Of a DNA stretch of 64,000 nt, positions 26,175 to 35,622 are shown piece after piece; positions within the stretch are counted from its first letter, which is position 1; every line of letters begins with the position of its first letter. Made by a program: the position numbers and the translations under genes. The notes beneath the pieces were generated by a model that was given only the letters and a program-made list of their open reading frames with translations, was not told where the DNA came from and searched no databases. The DNA comes from Clostridium oryzae. GTDB lineage: Bacteria; Bacillota; Clostridia; Clostridiales; Clostridiaceae. The stretch is taken from positions 1 to 64,000 of the forward strand of contig NZ_MZGV01000015.1 in NCBI RefSeq assembly GCF_002029235.1, written 5' to 3'.

Positions 26175-26193
26175 ATGGAACGGAGATATAAAT

Positions 26194-27627
26194 ATGGAGA
26201 ACGAAGATTTTGAAGCACTTATAAAAGATGAAAAAATACTAAAAGCTATCGATAAATTAGGTTATTCTAGGCCTTCTAAAGTTCAAAGCAAGGTTATGCC
26301 GCTTATGCACGCACATAAGGATATTATTGTACAGTCTCAGACGGGAAGCGGTAAAACTGCAGCCTTTGGAATACCTCTATGCGAAACTATAGACGTGGAA
26401 ATGCGAACACCTCAAGTGCTAATATTAGCGCCTACAAGAGAACTTGCTGTTCAGATAAAGCAAGATATCGAAAATATTGGACTCTATAAGAGCATACATT
26501 GTGTTGCTGTATTTGGTAAACAGCCAATAAGCTTTCAAACAAAAGAGCTTAAACAGCGAGTCCATATTGTAGCAGGTACGCCTGGAAGGACATTAGACCA
26601 TATCAAAAAAGGAAGTTTGTATGTTGAAGATATAAAATATCTTGTCATAGATGAAGCTGATGAAATGCTTAATATGGGTTTCATAGATGAGGTCAGCGAT
26701 ATTATAAGAAGACTGCCTAAAAATAGAATTACAACACTATTTTCAGCTACTATGCCGGAGGAAATAGAAAAGCTTTGTGCTTCTTATATGGTTAAACCTG
26801 AAAGAATAAGCATAACACCGGATAAAGTAACTGTAGAAAATATTGAACAAAAATGTGTTGCTACTGATGTCAGCAGCAAATTATTAACGCTAGAGACTGT
26901 TTTGTATTTAGAGAACCCTGACAATTGTATTATTTTTTGTAACACAAAGGCTACTGTAGATAAAATTTACGATAGATTTAATTCACTCAAATGGCCTGCA
27001 ATAAAACTGCATGGTGATATGCTTCAGAATGATAGACTAAAAACAATAAATAATTTTAAAGCTGGTAAAGCTAGATTTTTAATAGCGACAGATATTGCAG
27101 CCAGGGGACTTGATATCGAAAGTTTAAGCTGCATCATTAATTATGATATGCCTGTGGAAAAGGAACGCTATGTTCATAGGATTGGAAGAACTGGAAGAGC
27201 TGGTAAAAAGGGTACTGCAATTACATTTGTAACATCCTATGATGAAAGGATGCTTTCAGAAATTGAAGAATATATAGATTACAAGTTTGAGCCGACATCA
27301 ATAGAATTAGAAAATATATCTGAAGAATATAAAGCAAGATTTGCAGCAAAGAATGTTGTTAAAGCGAAAAATACTACAAGTTCTAAAATAGGTAAGGATG
27401 TGATGAAAATTCATCTGAACCTAGGAAAAGATAAGAAAATAAGGCCTGGAGATATAGCTGGAGCTATATCAAATATCGATGGTGTAAATGGTGAAGATAT
27501 AGGTATCATTGAGATATGGGATAGGTTTTCTAATGTTACTATACTTAACGGTAAAGGCAGTATAGTTCTTAATAATTTGAAAAAACTAAAGGGGAAAAAT
27601 GTAAAAGCAGCTGTAGCTGACAAGTAA
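26194..27627 (+). CDS. dbpA: DEAD-box RNA helicase DbpA
   Basis: 477 residues. Q motif (GYSRPSKVQSKVMP), motif I SQTGSGKT, PTRELA, motif II DEAD, motif III SAT, and motif VI HRIGRTGRAG are all intact. The last 75 residues form a DbpA-type RNA-binding domain (MKIHLNLGKDKKIRPGDI to the end), which in relatives targets hairpin 92 of 23S rRNA for 50S assembly. ATG 26194 follows GGAG. A heterodimeric ABC exporter starts 29 bp downstream. Confidence 0.92.
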   Translation: MENEDFEALIKDEKILKAIDKLGYSRPSKVQSKVMPLMHAHKDIIVQSQTGSGKTAAFGIPLCETIDVEMRTPQVLILAPTRELAVQIKQDIENIGLYKSIHCVAVFGKQPISFQTKELKQRVHIVAGTPGRTLDHIKKGSLYVEDIKYLVIDEADEMLNMGFIDEVSDIIRRLPKNRITTLFSATMPEEIEKLCASYMVKPERISITPDKVTVENIEQKCVATDVSSKLLTLETVLYLENPDNCIIFCNTKATVDKIYDRFNSLKWPAIKLHGDMLQNDRLKTINNFKAGKARFLIATDIAARGLDIESLSCIINYDMPVEKERYVHRIGRTGRAGKKGTAITFVTSYDERMLSEIEEYIDYKFEPTSIELENISEEYKARFAAKNVVKAKNTTSSKIGKDVMKIHLNLGKDKKIRPGDIAGAISNIDGVNGEDIGIIEIWDRFSNVTILNGKGSIVLNNLKKLKGKNVKAAVADK

Positions 27628-27656
27628 CATAATTAACAATTAAGAAGGGGATGTGT

Positions 27657-29402
27657 ATGAAAAAAAATAATATAATCGTGAACTTTATTGTTATGCATAA
27701 AGTTTCTTATGCTGTTGGATTTGTCTTTCTATTTCTCTCATCCTATGTTACAGCTCAATTCCCAAGAGTGCTTGGAAATGCCATAGATATACTTAAAGTA
27801 AATAAATTTGATGTAATGAAAGTCAAATTAAACATATTGTACATGTTAATAATAGCTGCAACTATATTTGTAGCTACATATTTTTGGAGAAACCTAGTTA
27901 TCGGAAATGGAAGAAAGCTTGAAAATTATATAAGGGAACTTTTATTTCAGCATTTACAGCAGTTGAGTCCAGAATTTTATAATAGAAAAAAGACAGGTGA
28001 TTTAATAGCTTACGCTATAAATGATATAAATGCAGTGAGAATGACCTTTGGTCCAGCCACTGCAATGACGGTAAACGGTATAGTCATAAGTGTAACTTCT
28101 ATATACTCAATGTTTACAGTTGTAAATTGGCGCTTGACACTAATTAGTCTAGTACCGATACCTTTTATAGTAATATTTATGGTAAAAGCCGGTATTACCA
28201 TAAGACAGCGTTTTAGAAAGGTTCAGGAATGCTTTTCTTTAATATCAGACAGAGTGCAGGAGAACATAAACGGAATCAGAGTAATCAAAGCTTATGTTCA
28301 GGAAGAGCAGGAAGTAGAAAGATTTGAAAAGCTAAATGAACAGATGAAAGAAGCAAATATAAGGATGGTGCAGATATCTTCGATACTTAGACCTACCATA
28401 GAAATATGCTTTTCTGTAAGTTTTGTGTTAAATCTAATACTTGGCGGTAACATGGTTTTAAATTCAACAATAAGTCTTGGAGAGTTTATTGCTTTTAACA
28501 CATATTTGACAATAATTATGGCTCCAATTATATCTATAGGCCGTATTATTAATATATTTCAACGTGGTATGGCCTCCTATAAAAGGCTTACAGATATTAT
28601 AGACGAGGAACCTGATGTTACAGATGGAGCAGCCTTAGCAAATAATGAAATCAGCGGAAACATAGAAATAAAAGATTTATCCTTCAGATATCCAGGCGCG
28701 GTACGCAATTCATTAAATAATATCAATTTAACTATTCCTAAGGGACATACTGTTGGTATAATTGGTCGAACAGGCAGCGGTAAAAGCAGTATAGCTAACG
28801 TACTGCTTAAGCTTTTTAATGTTCGTAACGGCAAAATCTTATTAGATGGGATTGACATCAACGATTATAAGCTGAAAACATTAAGAAAAGGCTTTTCTCT
28901 TGTGCCACAGGATAATTTTCTTTTTTCAGCAACTATAAAGGAGAATATAGCTTTCTTTATGGATAGCTATTCGAAGCAGAACATAGAAAATGCAGCAAAG
29001 CTCAGCTGCATATATAATAGCATAATGAAGTTTGAACATGGATTTGATACTGTGATAGGCGAAAGAGGAGTAAATTTATCTGGAGGACAAAAACAGCGAA
29101 TATCTATTGCAAGAGCTATTATAAGGGATCCATCGGTACTTATCTTGGATGATGCATTATCTGCTGTGGATACAATAACCGAGGCAGAGATTTTAGCTAA
29201 TTTGAAAACATTAAGAGAAAATAGGACAACCATTGTTATTGCTCATAAAATAAGCTCTGTTGCTGAAGCAGATGAAATTATCGTAATGGATAATGGAGCA
29301 ATAGTGGAAAGAGGTTCTCATGAAGAACTCCTTAAATTTAAGGGGGTGTACTATGATATTTATAAAGAACAAGAAAAAGACAGCAAACGAAACATCTTAT
29401 AG
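27657..29402 (+). CDS. ABC exporter half-transporter, subunit with degenerate catalytic site
   Basis: 581 residues from ATG 27657 (GAAGGGG at 7 nt; an earlier ATG at 27651 touches the site). An N-terminal six-helix domain is fused to an ATPase: Walker A GRTGSGKSS, Q-loop VPQDNF, signature LSGGQ, and Walker B SVLILDDALSAVD with aspartate where the catalytic glutamate belongs. Heterodimeric exporters such as BmrCD and YheHI have one such degenerate site. It overlaps the next gene by 50 bp, consistent with a fixed pair. Confidence 0.9.
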   Translation: MKKNNIIVNFIVMHKVSYAVGFVFLFLSSYVTAQFPRVLGNAIDILKVNKFDVMKVKLNILYMLIIAATIFVATYFWRNLVIGNGRKLENYIRELLFQHLQQLSPEFYNRKKTGDLIAYAINDINAVRMTFGPATAMTVNGIVISVTSIYSMFTVVNWRLTLISLVPIPFIVIFMVKAGITIRQRFRKVQECFSLISDRVQENINGIRVIKAYVQEEQEVERFEKLNEQMKEANIRMVQISSILRPTIEICFSVSFVLNLILGGNMVLNSTISLGEFIAFNTYLTIIMAPIISIGRIINIFQRGMASYKRLTDIIDEEPDVTDGAALANNEISGNIEIKDLSFRYPGAVRNSLNNINLTIPKGHTVGIIGRTGSGKSSIANVLLKLFNVRNGKILLDGIDINDYKLKTLRKGFSLVPQDNFLFSATIKENIAFFMDSYSKQNIENAAKLSCIYNSIMKFEHGFDTVIGERGVNLSGGQKQRISIARAIIRDPSVLILDDALSAVDTITEAEILANLKTLRENRTTIVIAHKISSVAEADEIIVMDNGAIVERGSHEELLKFKGVYYDIYKEQEKDSKRNIL

Positions 29403-31143
29403 TAATTCACAAAAAGATCACGGGTTTTTTAGACTTCTCATGCTAACAAAACCACATATTAAGAAAGTAATTATAGCTGCTATATGTGTAATATTGGTTA
29501 ACATTGCGGAATTAGTAAAACCTTATATTTTAAAATTGGTAATTGATGACTTTCTTATAAAGAGAGTAAAAACTTATGGATTCTATTCGATTAATCTTAT
29601 GGCATTTTTGTATTTGACAGTTGTGGTTGGAAGCTCTGTATTTTCGGTTATGCAGGCTAATATTATAAATGCTGCTGCACAGGATATAATGAAAGATCTT
29701 CGTAAAAAGGTTTTTAAAACAATACAGCTGCTTCCTTTATGGTATCTGGATAAGGTATCCTCTGGAAGGCTAATAACCAGAGCCACAAATGATGTTGAGG
29801 CTCTTAGTGAAATGTATACGGATGTAATAATAAATCTATTTAAAGATGTATTTTTTATTATAGGCATTGTTTATGCAATGGTGTCATTGAATATTGAGCT
29901 TGCGATGATATCTTTTATTCTTCTTCCAATCATGGCTTTTATTGTCGTAAATCTAAAAAATAAGATTAAAAATAATTTTACGAAAATGAAAGCACTAATA
30001 GGAAGAATTAATGGATTTATGTCTGAGAATATCTCTGGTATGAAGATTATTCAGATATTTATAGGAGAAAAAGAAAAATATCAAGAATTTAAAAAGCTTA
30101 ATGACGAATACTTCGTAACTACAAAATATCAGGTTTGGATAAACAGCTTTTTAAAACCAGCATCTGAGATCTTTAAAAATATATCAATTGCCATACTAGT
30201 ATGGTATGGTATGAATAAAATTGGTAATCATACTCTTCAGATAGGTGTTTTATATGCATTTACTACATACATACAGCAATTTTTTAATCCTATTTCTGAT
30301 CTTGCCGATAATTACACAACTATACAATCAGCACTTGTATCTGCTTCAAGAATATTTGAGCTATTAGATACGGAGGAATCATTGGAGAAACTGGATAATG
30401 GAGAAATCGTTCCTAGTTTCCAAGGAACTGTTGAATTTAAAAATGTATGGTTTGCCTATAATGATGAAAACTGGGTGCTTAGGGATGTAAGTTTTAAGAT
30501 TGAAAGAGGAGAAACTGCAGCTTTTGTTGGAGAAACTGGTGCAGGAAAAACAACTATTATTAGTTTAATCAGCGGTTTTTATAATATACAGAAAGGTCAA
30601 ATATTGATTGATGGTAAAGATATCACTCATATAGCCTTAAAATCGTTAAGAAGAAATGTGGCTGTTGTACTTCAGGATGTATTTCTATTTTCAGGAGATA
30701 TAGCTGAAAATATTAAACTTAATGATAATATAACTGATGAAGTTGTAAAAGAAGCTGTAAAGCTATCCTGTGCTTCTGATTTTGTTAACAATATGGAAAA
30801 TGGAATTAATGAGAAAGTTATGGAAAGAGGAAGTACTTTTTCAGCCGGTCAAAGACAGCTTATCTCATTTGCAAGAGCAATAGCTCATGATCCCTCTATT
30901 TTAGTACTGGATGAAGCTACAGCAAATATAGATACTTTTACAGAAAAATTAATTCAAGAAGCTATAGAAAATATATCACAAAATAGGACAACTTTAGTTA
31001 TAGCACATAGACTTTCTACAATACGAAATGCAGATAAAATAATTGTAATGCATGATGGAAAAATTAGTGAAATGGGGAATCATCACAGTTTAATGCAGAA
31101 AAAAGGATACTATTACGATCTTATTGTTAACGGAGAATCCTAA
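29353..31143 (+). CDS. ABC exporter half-transporter, catalytically complete subunit
   Basis: 596 residues from ATG 29353, preceded by AAGGGGGTG; in-frame codons upstream lack a site. Six membrane helices and an ATPase with Walker A GETGAGKTT, Walker B LVLDEATANID (catalytic glutamate present) and switch histidine AHRLS. The signature reads FSAGQ rather than LSGGQ, the expected partner defect of a heterodimer. With the upstream subunit it should form a type IV multidrug or lipid exporter. Confidence 0.9.
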   Translation: MIFIKNKKKTANETSYSNSQKDHGFFRLLMLTKPHIKKVIIAAICVILVNIAELVKPYILKLVIDDFLIKRVKTYGFYSINLMAFLYLTVVVGSSVFSVMQANIINAAAQDIMKDLRKKVFKTIQLLPLWYLDKVSSGRLITRATNDVEALSEMYTDVIINLFKDVFFIIGIVYAMVSLNIELAMISFILLPIMAFIVVNLKNKIKNNFTKMKALIGRINGFMSENISGMKIIQIFIGEKEKYQEFKKLNDEYFVTTKYQVWINSFLKPASEIFKNISIAILVWYGMNKIGNHTLQIGVLYAFTTYIQQFFNPISDLADNYTTIQSALVSASRIFELLDTEESLEKLDNGEIVPSFQGTVEFKNVWFAYNDENWVLRDVSFKIERGETAAFVGETGAGKTTIISLISGFYNIQKGQILIDGKDITHIALKSLRRNVAVVLQDVFLFSGDIAENIKLNDNITDEVVKEAVKLSCASDFVNNMENGINEKVMERGSTFSAGQRQLISFARAIAHDPSILVLDEATANIDTFTEKLIQEAIENISQNRTTLVIAHRLSTIRNADKIIVMHDGKISEMGNHHSLMQKKGYYYDLIVNGES

Positions 31144-31263
31144 TAAATAATTACCTTACTTACCAATAATATCAATACATATTAAATAATCCTTCTGGCT
31201 ACTATATAAATGACTATACGGATATAATAATAAAACATTTATATATAAAGAAGGTTATTAAAT

Positions 31264-32178
31264 ATGAAAAGAAGGATATTATTGTTTTTTTTATTTTTTG
31301 TGGTACTTGTCTCCGTAGAACAAAATACGGTATTTGCTTTAGTCAATGAGGATGATGACAGTGGATATAAGAGAATCAAGCAGGATCTTTTATGCATGTA
31401 TATGGGCTATCATGATTACATTGAAGGTTTTGAAAAATCAGGAGATAAAATTTTTATTAAGTTTCGTTCCGGCAACAAAGTTATCTACGATGATAAGATT
31501 GAAAAAGGATTCCAACAGATGTTAGTAAATGCAGACGTAGAAGATTCACTGAAGCAGCTTTATCCTCTACAGCCTGTTACAAAATTATCAGAACAAGATT
31601 TTGATCCCGGCCGTATGCGGCCGTATGCTTTTTTAAGCGAGATATATGGCAGAAATAGAAGTGAATTAAGCAAGAATATAGTCAATGTAGCAACTAGATA
31701 TAAAAATTATAGTTTTAATAGAAACAATGGTGCTGCTGATGCACTTAAAAATACTATGAATGAACTTACATCGTTTTCTAACGGAAGTTTTAACAGATTC
31801 CTTTTCCCAGGCTGTGGCACATATAACTACAGAGTTATAAGCGGCACAGGCAGGTTAAGCCCTCACGCTTTTGGAATAGCAATCGATATTAACAGTGATA
31901 GAAGAGATTATTGGAAATGGTGTACTCGTGAACAAGGAGAAAAGAGGATTCTTGAATATCCTAAAGATATGGTCAATATATTTGAAAAAAATTATTTTAT
32001 ATGGGGAGGAAAATGGGGCCATTTTGATACACTTCATTTTGAATATAGACCCGAAATAATTATTAAAGCGAGATATTTTACGAATACCCACAATAGTGAA
32101 AAATGGTATGGCAAATTAGATGTTAAGAATCCTGTAGTTGAAAAGGGAATTTCTTTGATTAACGCAGCGTTTGAATAA
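31264..32178 (+). CDS. Secreted M15-family peptidase (VanY/CwlK-like)
   Basis: 304 residues. A signal peptide (MKRRILLFFLFFVVLVSV, cleavage after VFA) precedes a long linker and a C-terminal zinc peptidase domain: SPHAFGIAIDIN supplies H and D ligands and GHFDTLHFEYRPE the catalytic acid and last histidine. These enzymes trim peptidoglycan stem peptides, as D,D-carboxypeptidase or L,D-endopeptidase. An amidase-like protein starts 27 bp downstream, so the two are probably one unit with a wall-remodelling task. Confidence 0.87.
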   Translation: MKRRILLFFLFFVVLVSVEQNTVFALVNEDDDSGYKRIKQDLLCMYMGYHDYIEGFEKSGDKIFIKFRSGNKVIYDDKIEKGFQQMLVNADVEDSLKQLYPLQPVTKLSEQDFDPGRMRPYAFLSEIYGRNRSELSKNIVNVATRYKNYSFNRNNGAADALKNTMNELTSFSNGSFNRFLFPGCGTYNYRVISGTGRLSPHAFGIAIDINSDRRDYWKWCTREQGEKRILEYPKDMVNIFEKNYFIWGGKWGHFDTLHFEYRPEIIIKARYFTNTHNSEKWYGKLDVKNPVVEKGISLINAAFE

Positions 32179-32205
32179 ATATATCTAAGCATAGGAGGTG
32201 TTTAC

Positions 32206-33318
32206 TTGAAATATTATACTGATAAATTCAAATATGTTATAAAAATAGTATTAATCATTGCTATGCTTATTAGCAATATACGATGTATAAAAGTATATAG
32301 TATTGAAGAGCAAGCAGAAGATACCAGCGAAATAGCTGAAGCTGTAAAAGATATATTTAAGAATAGAAACGACGCAATAATAACAAAAGATCTGGAATTG
32401 ATTAAGTCTATATATGATTTAAAAACAAAATATGGTACTTGGGCTTTCGAATACGAAAGAAAAAAGCTTCAATATATAATTAACTGGGAACAGAGACAGG
32501 GTGTGAAGTTTATTGAGATTAAACCTAATTTAGTAATAAGAAGAATAAGAAAAAGAAGTGATAATAAATATTCAATAAATCTGTTAAACAGTACTGAATA
32601 CAAATATATATATGAAGATAGACCAGAAGAAATCAATACCTTTAGGATAGGAACTCATCATACATTACAGCTTATGAATGAGGGCGGTTTTTTAGTAATT
32701 ACAAAGGAGTGGTATAAAGATCCTTTCGCAGATTCATTAGATGCAGATAATTCTAAAAAAGAAGCAGTAAAACAATACATTTTAAGTCAAGAACGTCGAG
32801 ATTTTTCTGCTATTCCTGCGAGAAGAATGAATGCGATGGAATATGCATATAAGTATTGTGGTGCAGCTTCAGAGGAGAAGGACGGATATAAATATAATAG
32901 GAAGTATAGAAACTATAACTATATGGGCGGAGATTGTGCTAATTTTGCATCACAGATTCTTTTCGAAGGCGGAAAATTCAGAAAAAATTCTGCTTGGAAT
33001 TATGACAAATCAGGTGCTACTGGTGCTTGGGTAAATGCAGATAGATTTAAGAATTATATGCTCAACAGCGGAAGAGCTTCGTTAATAGCATATGGAAGCT
33101 ACGACAGAGTATATAAAGCTTCTTATAAACTGCTTCCTGGTGACTTTGTAGCTTATGAAAAAAAAGGAGATGTAACACATATTTCCACGGTCAGTAGTGC
33201 TGATTCAAGAGGTTATTCATTAGTAACCTGCCATAATACAGATAGAAAGGATGTACCATGGGATCTAGGATGGAGCAATAGAAAGATACGTTTTTGGCTG
33301 GTGCATGTACATTACTAA
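32206..33318 (+). CDS. Secreted amidase-domain protein (Amidase_6)
   Basis: 370 residues from TTG 32206 after GGAGGTG. An N-terminal hydrophobic segment (YVIKIVLIIAMLISNI) exports or anchors it. The C-terminal 160 residues match the putative amidase domain: YAYKYCGAA, GGDCANFASQILFEGG with the candidate catalytic cysteine, PGDFVAYEKKGDVTHISTV with histidine, and CHNTDR. The N-terminal 190 residues are a variable stalk domain. It follows the M15 peptidase closely and probably acts on cell-wall peptides. Confidence 0.85.
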   Translation: MKYYTDKFKYVIKIVLIIAMLISNIRCIKVYSIEEQAEDTSEIAEAVKDIFKNRNDAIITKDLELIKSIYDLKTKYGTWAFEYERKKLQYIINWEQRQGVKFIEIKPNLVIRRIRKRSDNKYSINLLNSTEYKYIYEDRPEEINTFRIGTHHTLQLMNEGGFLVITKEWYKDPFADSLDADNSKKEAVKQYILSQERRDFSAIPARRMNAMEYAYKYCGAASEEKDGYKYNRKYRNYNYMGGDCANFASQILFEGGKFRKNSAWNYDKSGATGAWVNADRFKNYMLNSGRASLIAYGSYDRVYKASYKLLPGDFVAYEKKGDVTHISTVSSADSRGYSLVTCHNTDRKDVPWDLGWSNRKIRFWLVHVHY

Positions 33319-33357
33319 ATGTCAGTAAGTTAAAAGTAAGAGTTTATGCTTATGATA

Positions 33358-33728
33358 TAATATAAATAAAAGACGAACCAGAAAGTGAATTAAATGAAGA
33401 TAATATTTAGTAGTTAGTGTATGCTTTAAATAGGTAAGAGAAAAGAGTAAAGAGTAGAGAGAAAAGTGAAGGAAGAAATTCTGCTGGGCAGAATTTCTGA
33501 GAATTTAAATCTGATTATCGGCGATAACTTTTTAAAAAATAAGACTATACCTAGTATTACAAAAGGATTATCTAAATAATTAAGAGTCTCTATACAATCA
33601 AAATTCAGCATGGCTGAATTTTAACCTTCACTTTTCTCTTTTCTCTTTACTCTTAACTCTCATACCTATTTAATGCACTTTCCCTAGACTATTCCGTCTA
33701 GAGCATTTGGTTCGTAATTTATTTATAA
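33358..33728. repeat. 370-bp imperfect palindrome (MITE-like)
   Basis: The ends read ATAAATAAAAGACGAACCA (near 33361) and, inverted, ATAAATAAATTACGAACCA (near 33728). The inner arms pair over about 55 bp (33432-33472 with 33624-33672: GGTAAGAG, AAGAGTAAAGAG, GAAAAGTGAAGG). Two short hairpins flank the centre: GAAATTCTGC-TGG-GCAGAATTTC (33475-33497) and AAAATTCAGC-ATG-GCTGAATTTT (33600-33622). The centre has no credible gene. It separates the wall-enzyme unit from the ATP-grasp pair. Confidence 0.75.
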
Positions 33729-33742
33729 GAGGTGATAAATAA

Positions 33743-34642
33743 GTGAAAAAATATACTGCATGGATTGTTTATAACGGAAATTTAAATATAGATAAGTTCA
33801 CTAGTCAGGTTCAGCATTTTAAAGATGTAGCAGAAAAAGAAGGTATTGAAGCTGAAATGGTAAAGAATAACGAATTATTGACAGCGGTTAAGAATGGAGA
33901 AGCAGTAATAGAGGGCAAGTATAAAAATGCGCATCCTGATTTCGTTATTTTCTGGGATAAGGATATAGCTCTTGCAAGGCATCTTGAAAAGACAGGCATG
34001 AGATTGTATAACAATTCAAAAGCTATTGAAATATGTGATGATAAAGGGTTAACCTACGAAGTCCTTTCGAACAACCACATAAAAATGCCGGATACAATAA
34101 TAGCACCGAAAGTATATATAAAGGTTGAAGACTTTTCAACCTATGACTATATTATCAGTTTTCTTGGTTTTCCAATGATTATTAAGGAGTGCTTTGGTTC
34201 ATTTGGTGCCCAAGTTTATATGATTAATAACCGCACCGAGTTAATAAACAAAATTCAAGAATTAGGGAATAAACCTTATGTTTTTCAGAAATTTATAAAT
34301 TCAAGCTACGGAAAAGACATACGTCTAAATGTTGTTGGTGGACAAGTAGTTGCAGCTATGCTGCGTACATCAGAAGATGATTTTAGAGCAAATATAAGTG
34401 CGGGAGGCAGAATGCAGCATTATGATCCCACAGAAGCTGAAAAAGCTCTAGCAATAAAATGCTGTGAGCTTACAGGCTCTGCTTTTGCTGGAGTTGACTT
34501 ACTTTTTGGTCCTAATGGAGAACCTATTGTCTGTGAAATTAATTCTAATGCACATATGAAAAATATATATGACTGTACTGGTGTGGATGTAGCAGAGCAT
34601 ATACTTAAGTACATAATTAATGACATGGAGGTTGAGAAATGA
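33743..34642 (+). CDS. RimK-like ATP-grasp ligase, first of a tandem pair
   Basis: 299 residues from GTG 33743. Central and C-terminal ATP-grasp fold: MIIKECFGSFGAQVYMI (ATP-binding lysine and glycine loop), VFQKFINSSYGKDIRLNVVG, DFRANISAGG, and the metal-binding end CEINSNAHMKN. The N-terminal domain resembles the pre-ATP-grasp fold of RimK/LysX enzymes, which join an amino acid to a carboxylate via an acyl-phosphate. The substrate is unknown; no carrier protein is adjacent. Its last four bases overlap the next gene, so the two are translationally coupled. Confidence 0.82.
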   Translation: MKKYTAWIVYNGNLNIDKFTSQVQHFKDVAEKEGIEAEMVKNNELLTAVKNGEAVIEGKYKNAHPDFVIFWDKDIALARHLEKTGMRLYNNSKAIEICDDKGLTYEVLSNNHIKMPDTIIAPKVYIKVEDFSTYDYIISFLGFPMIIKECFGSFGAQVYMINNRTELINKIQELGNKPYVFQKFINSSYGKDIRLNVVGGQVVAAMLRTSEDDFRANISAGGRMQHYDPTEAEKALAIKCCELTGSAFAGVDLLFGPNGEPIVCEINSNAHMKNIYDCTGVDVAEHILKYIINDMEVEK

Positions 34643-35490
34643 ATAAGACAGGCTGGTTAATATATACTAAAAGTGAAGCTATAAGAAATGAGGGTTTTAT
34701 TAAAATAATGCTTTCAGATGCAGAAAAGCTAGACATGGACTTACAGTTGAGATATAGAGAGGACTTTGCTTTTGGAATTAAAGATAATGTTCATTTTGTA
34801 GCCTATAAGGGATGTATTGAAAAGATGCGTGATTTTGTTATCATGAGAGATATGGCTCCTATGTTTACAGAGCAAATAGAAAAAATGGGAGTTAAAGTAT
34901 TCAATAACTCTTTTACTTCCCGTATATGCAATAATAAAGCTCTGCTTCATCAGTATATGGCTAGTTTCCATATTCCAATGATGGATACCTATTTCTTTTC
35001 AAAAGGAGATTATATAACTGGCAATATGAAATTTGACTTTCCAGTAGTAGTTAAAGCTGTATCAGGAAGGGGAGGCAAACAGGTTTTTAAGGCCGATGAT
35101 ATGAAGCAGCTAATGGAAATAACTGATTCTATTGAGGATGATATTATTGTCCAGAAAATGGGCGAAGTCCCAGGAAGGGACGTAAGAGTTTTCGTTATTG
35201 GAAGACAAATAATAGCTGCTATATTAAGAAGTTCAGATGATGATTTCAGAGCCAATTTTTCATTAGGAGGCAGCGCTAGACTATATGAACTTAATGAAAA
35301 GCAAAAAGAATTAATACATAAAATAATAGAAAAATTTGAATTTGGAATGGTTGGCATAGATTTTATCTTTGACATACAGGGTAATTTTATTTTAAATGAA
35401 ATTGAAGATGTAGTAGGCAGCAGAACTTTATATAAAAATTCAAATATTGATATTGCTAAAATGTATTTGGAGTATATTAAAAATTGTTAG
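34639..35490 (+). CDS. RimK-like ATP-grasp ligase, second of a tandem pair
   Basis: 283 residues beginning at an ATGA overlap with the preceding gene. Same architecture: ICNNKALLHQYMASFHIPM, VVVKAVSGRGGKQVFKADD, PGRDVRVFVIGRQIIAAILR, DFRANFSLGG. The metal-binding end reads LNEIEDVVGS where the first copy has EINSN, so a ligand position differs. The two may form a heterodimer or add successive residues. A strong terminator closes the unit. It is a clear paralogue of its neighbour but too divergent to be a recent duplication. Confidence 0.82.
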   Translation: MNKTGWLIYTKSEAIRNEGFIKIMLSDAEKLDMDLQLRYREDFAFGIKDNVHFVAYKGCIEKMRDFVIMRDMAPMFTEQIEKMGVKVFNNSFTSRICNNKALLHQYMASFHIPMMDTYFFSKGDYITGNMKFDFPVVVKAVSGRGGKQVFKADDMKQLMEITDSIEDDIIVQKMGEVPGRDVRVFVIGRQIIAAILRSSDDDFRANFSLGGSARLYELNEKQKELIHKIIEKFEFGMVGIDFIFDIQGNFILNEIEDVVGSRTLYKNSNIDIAKMYLEYIKNC

Positions 35491-35492
35491 TT

Positions 35493-35523
35493 AAAGGCAA
35501 ATGATCAGCGATCATTTGCCTTT
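35493..35523 (+). terminator. Rho-independent terminator
   Basis: AAAGGCAAATGATC (35493-35506) and GATCATTTGCCTTT (35510-35523) form a perfect 14-bp stem with a 3-nt loop directly after the ATP-grasp pair. Confidence 0.9.
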
Positions 35524-35622
35524 AATGGTTCTTGTAGTCAGCAGCACAACAATAATAATGATAAAGGGTTTATTAGTTAAAATTTTTTTTGCATTCATGT
35601 TTTTTTTCTTTGTTTTTCATGA

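Noticed and set aside
33426-33611. Minus-strand 61-codon frame
   Set aside because: It lies inside the 370-bp palindrome and its codons follow the repeat; no start signal.
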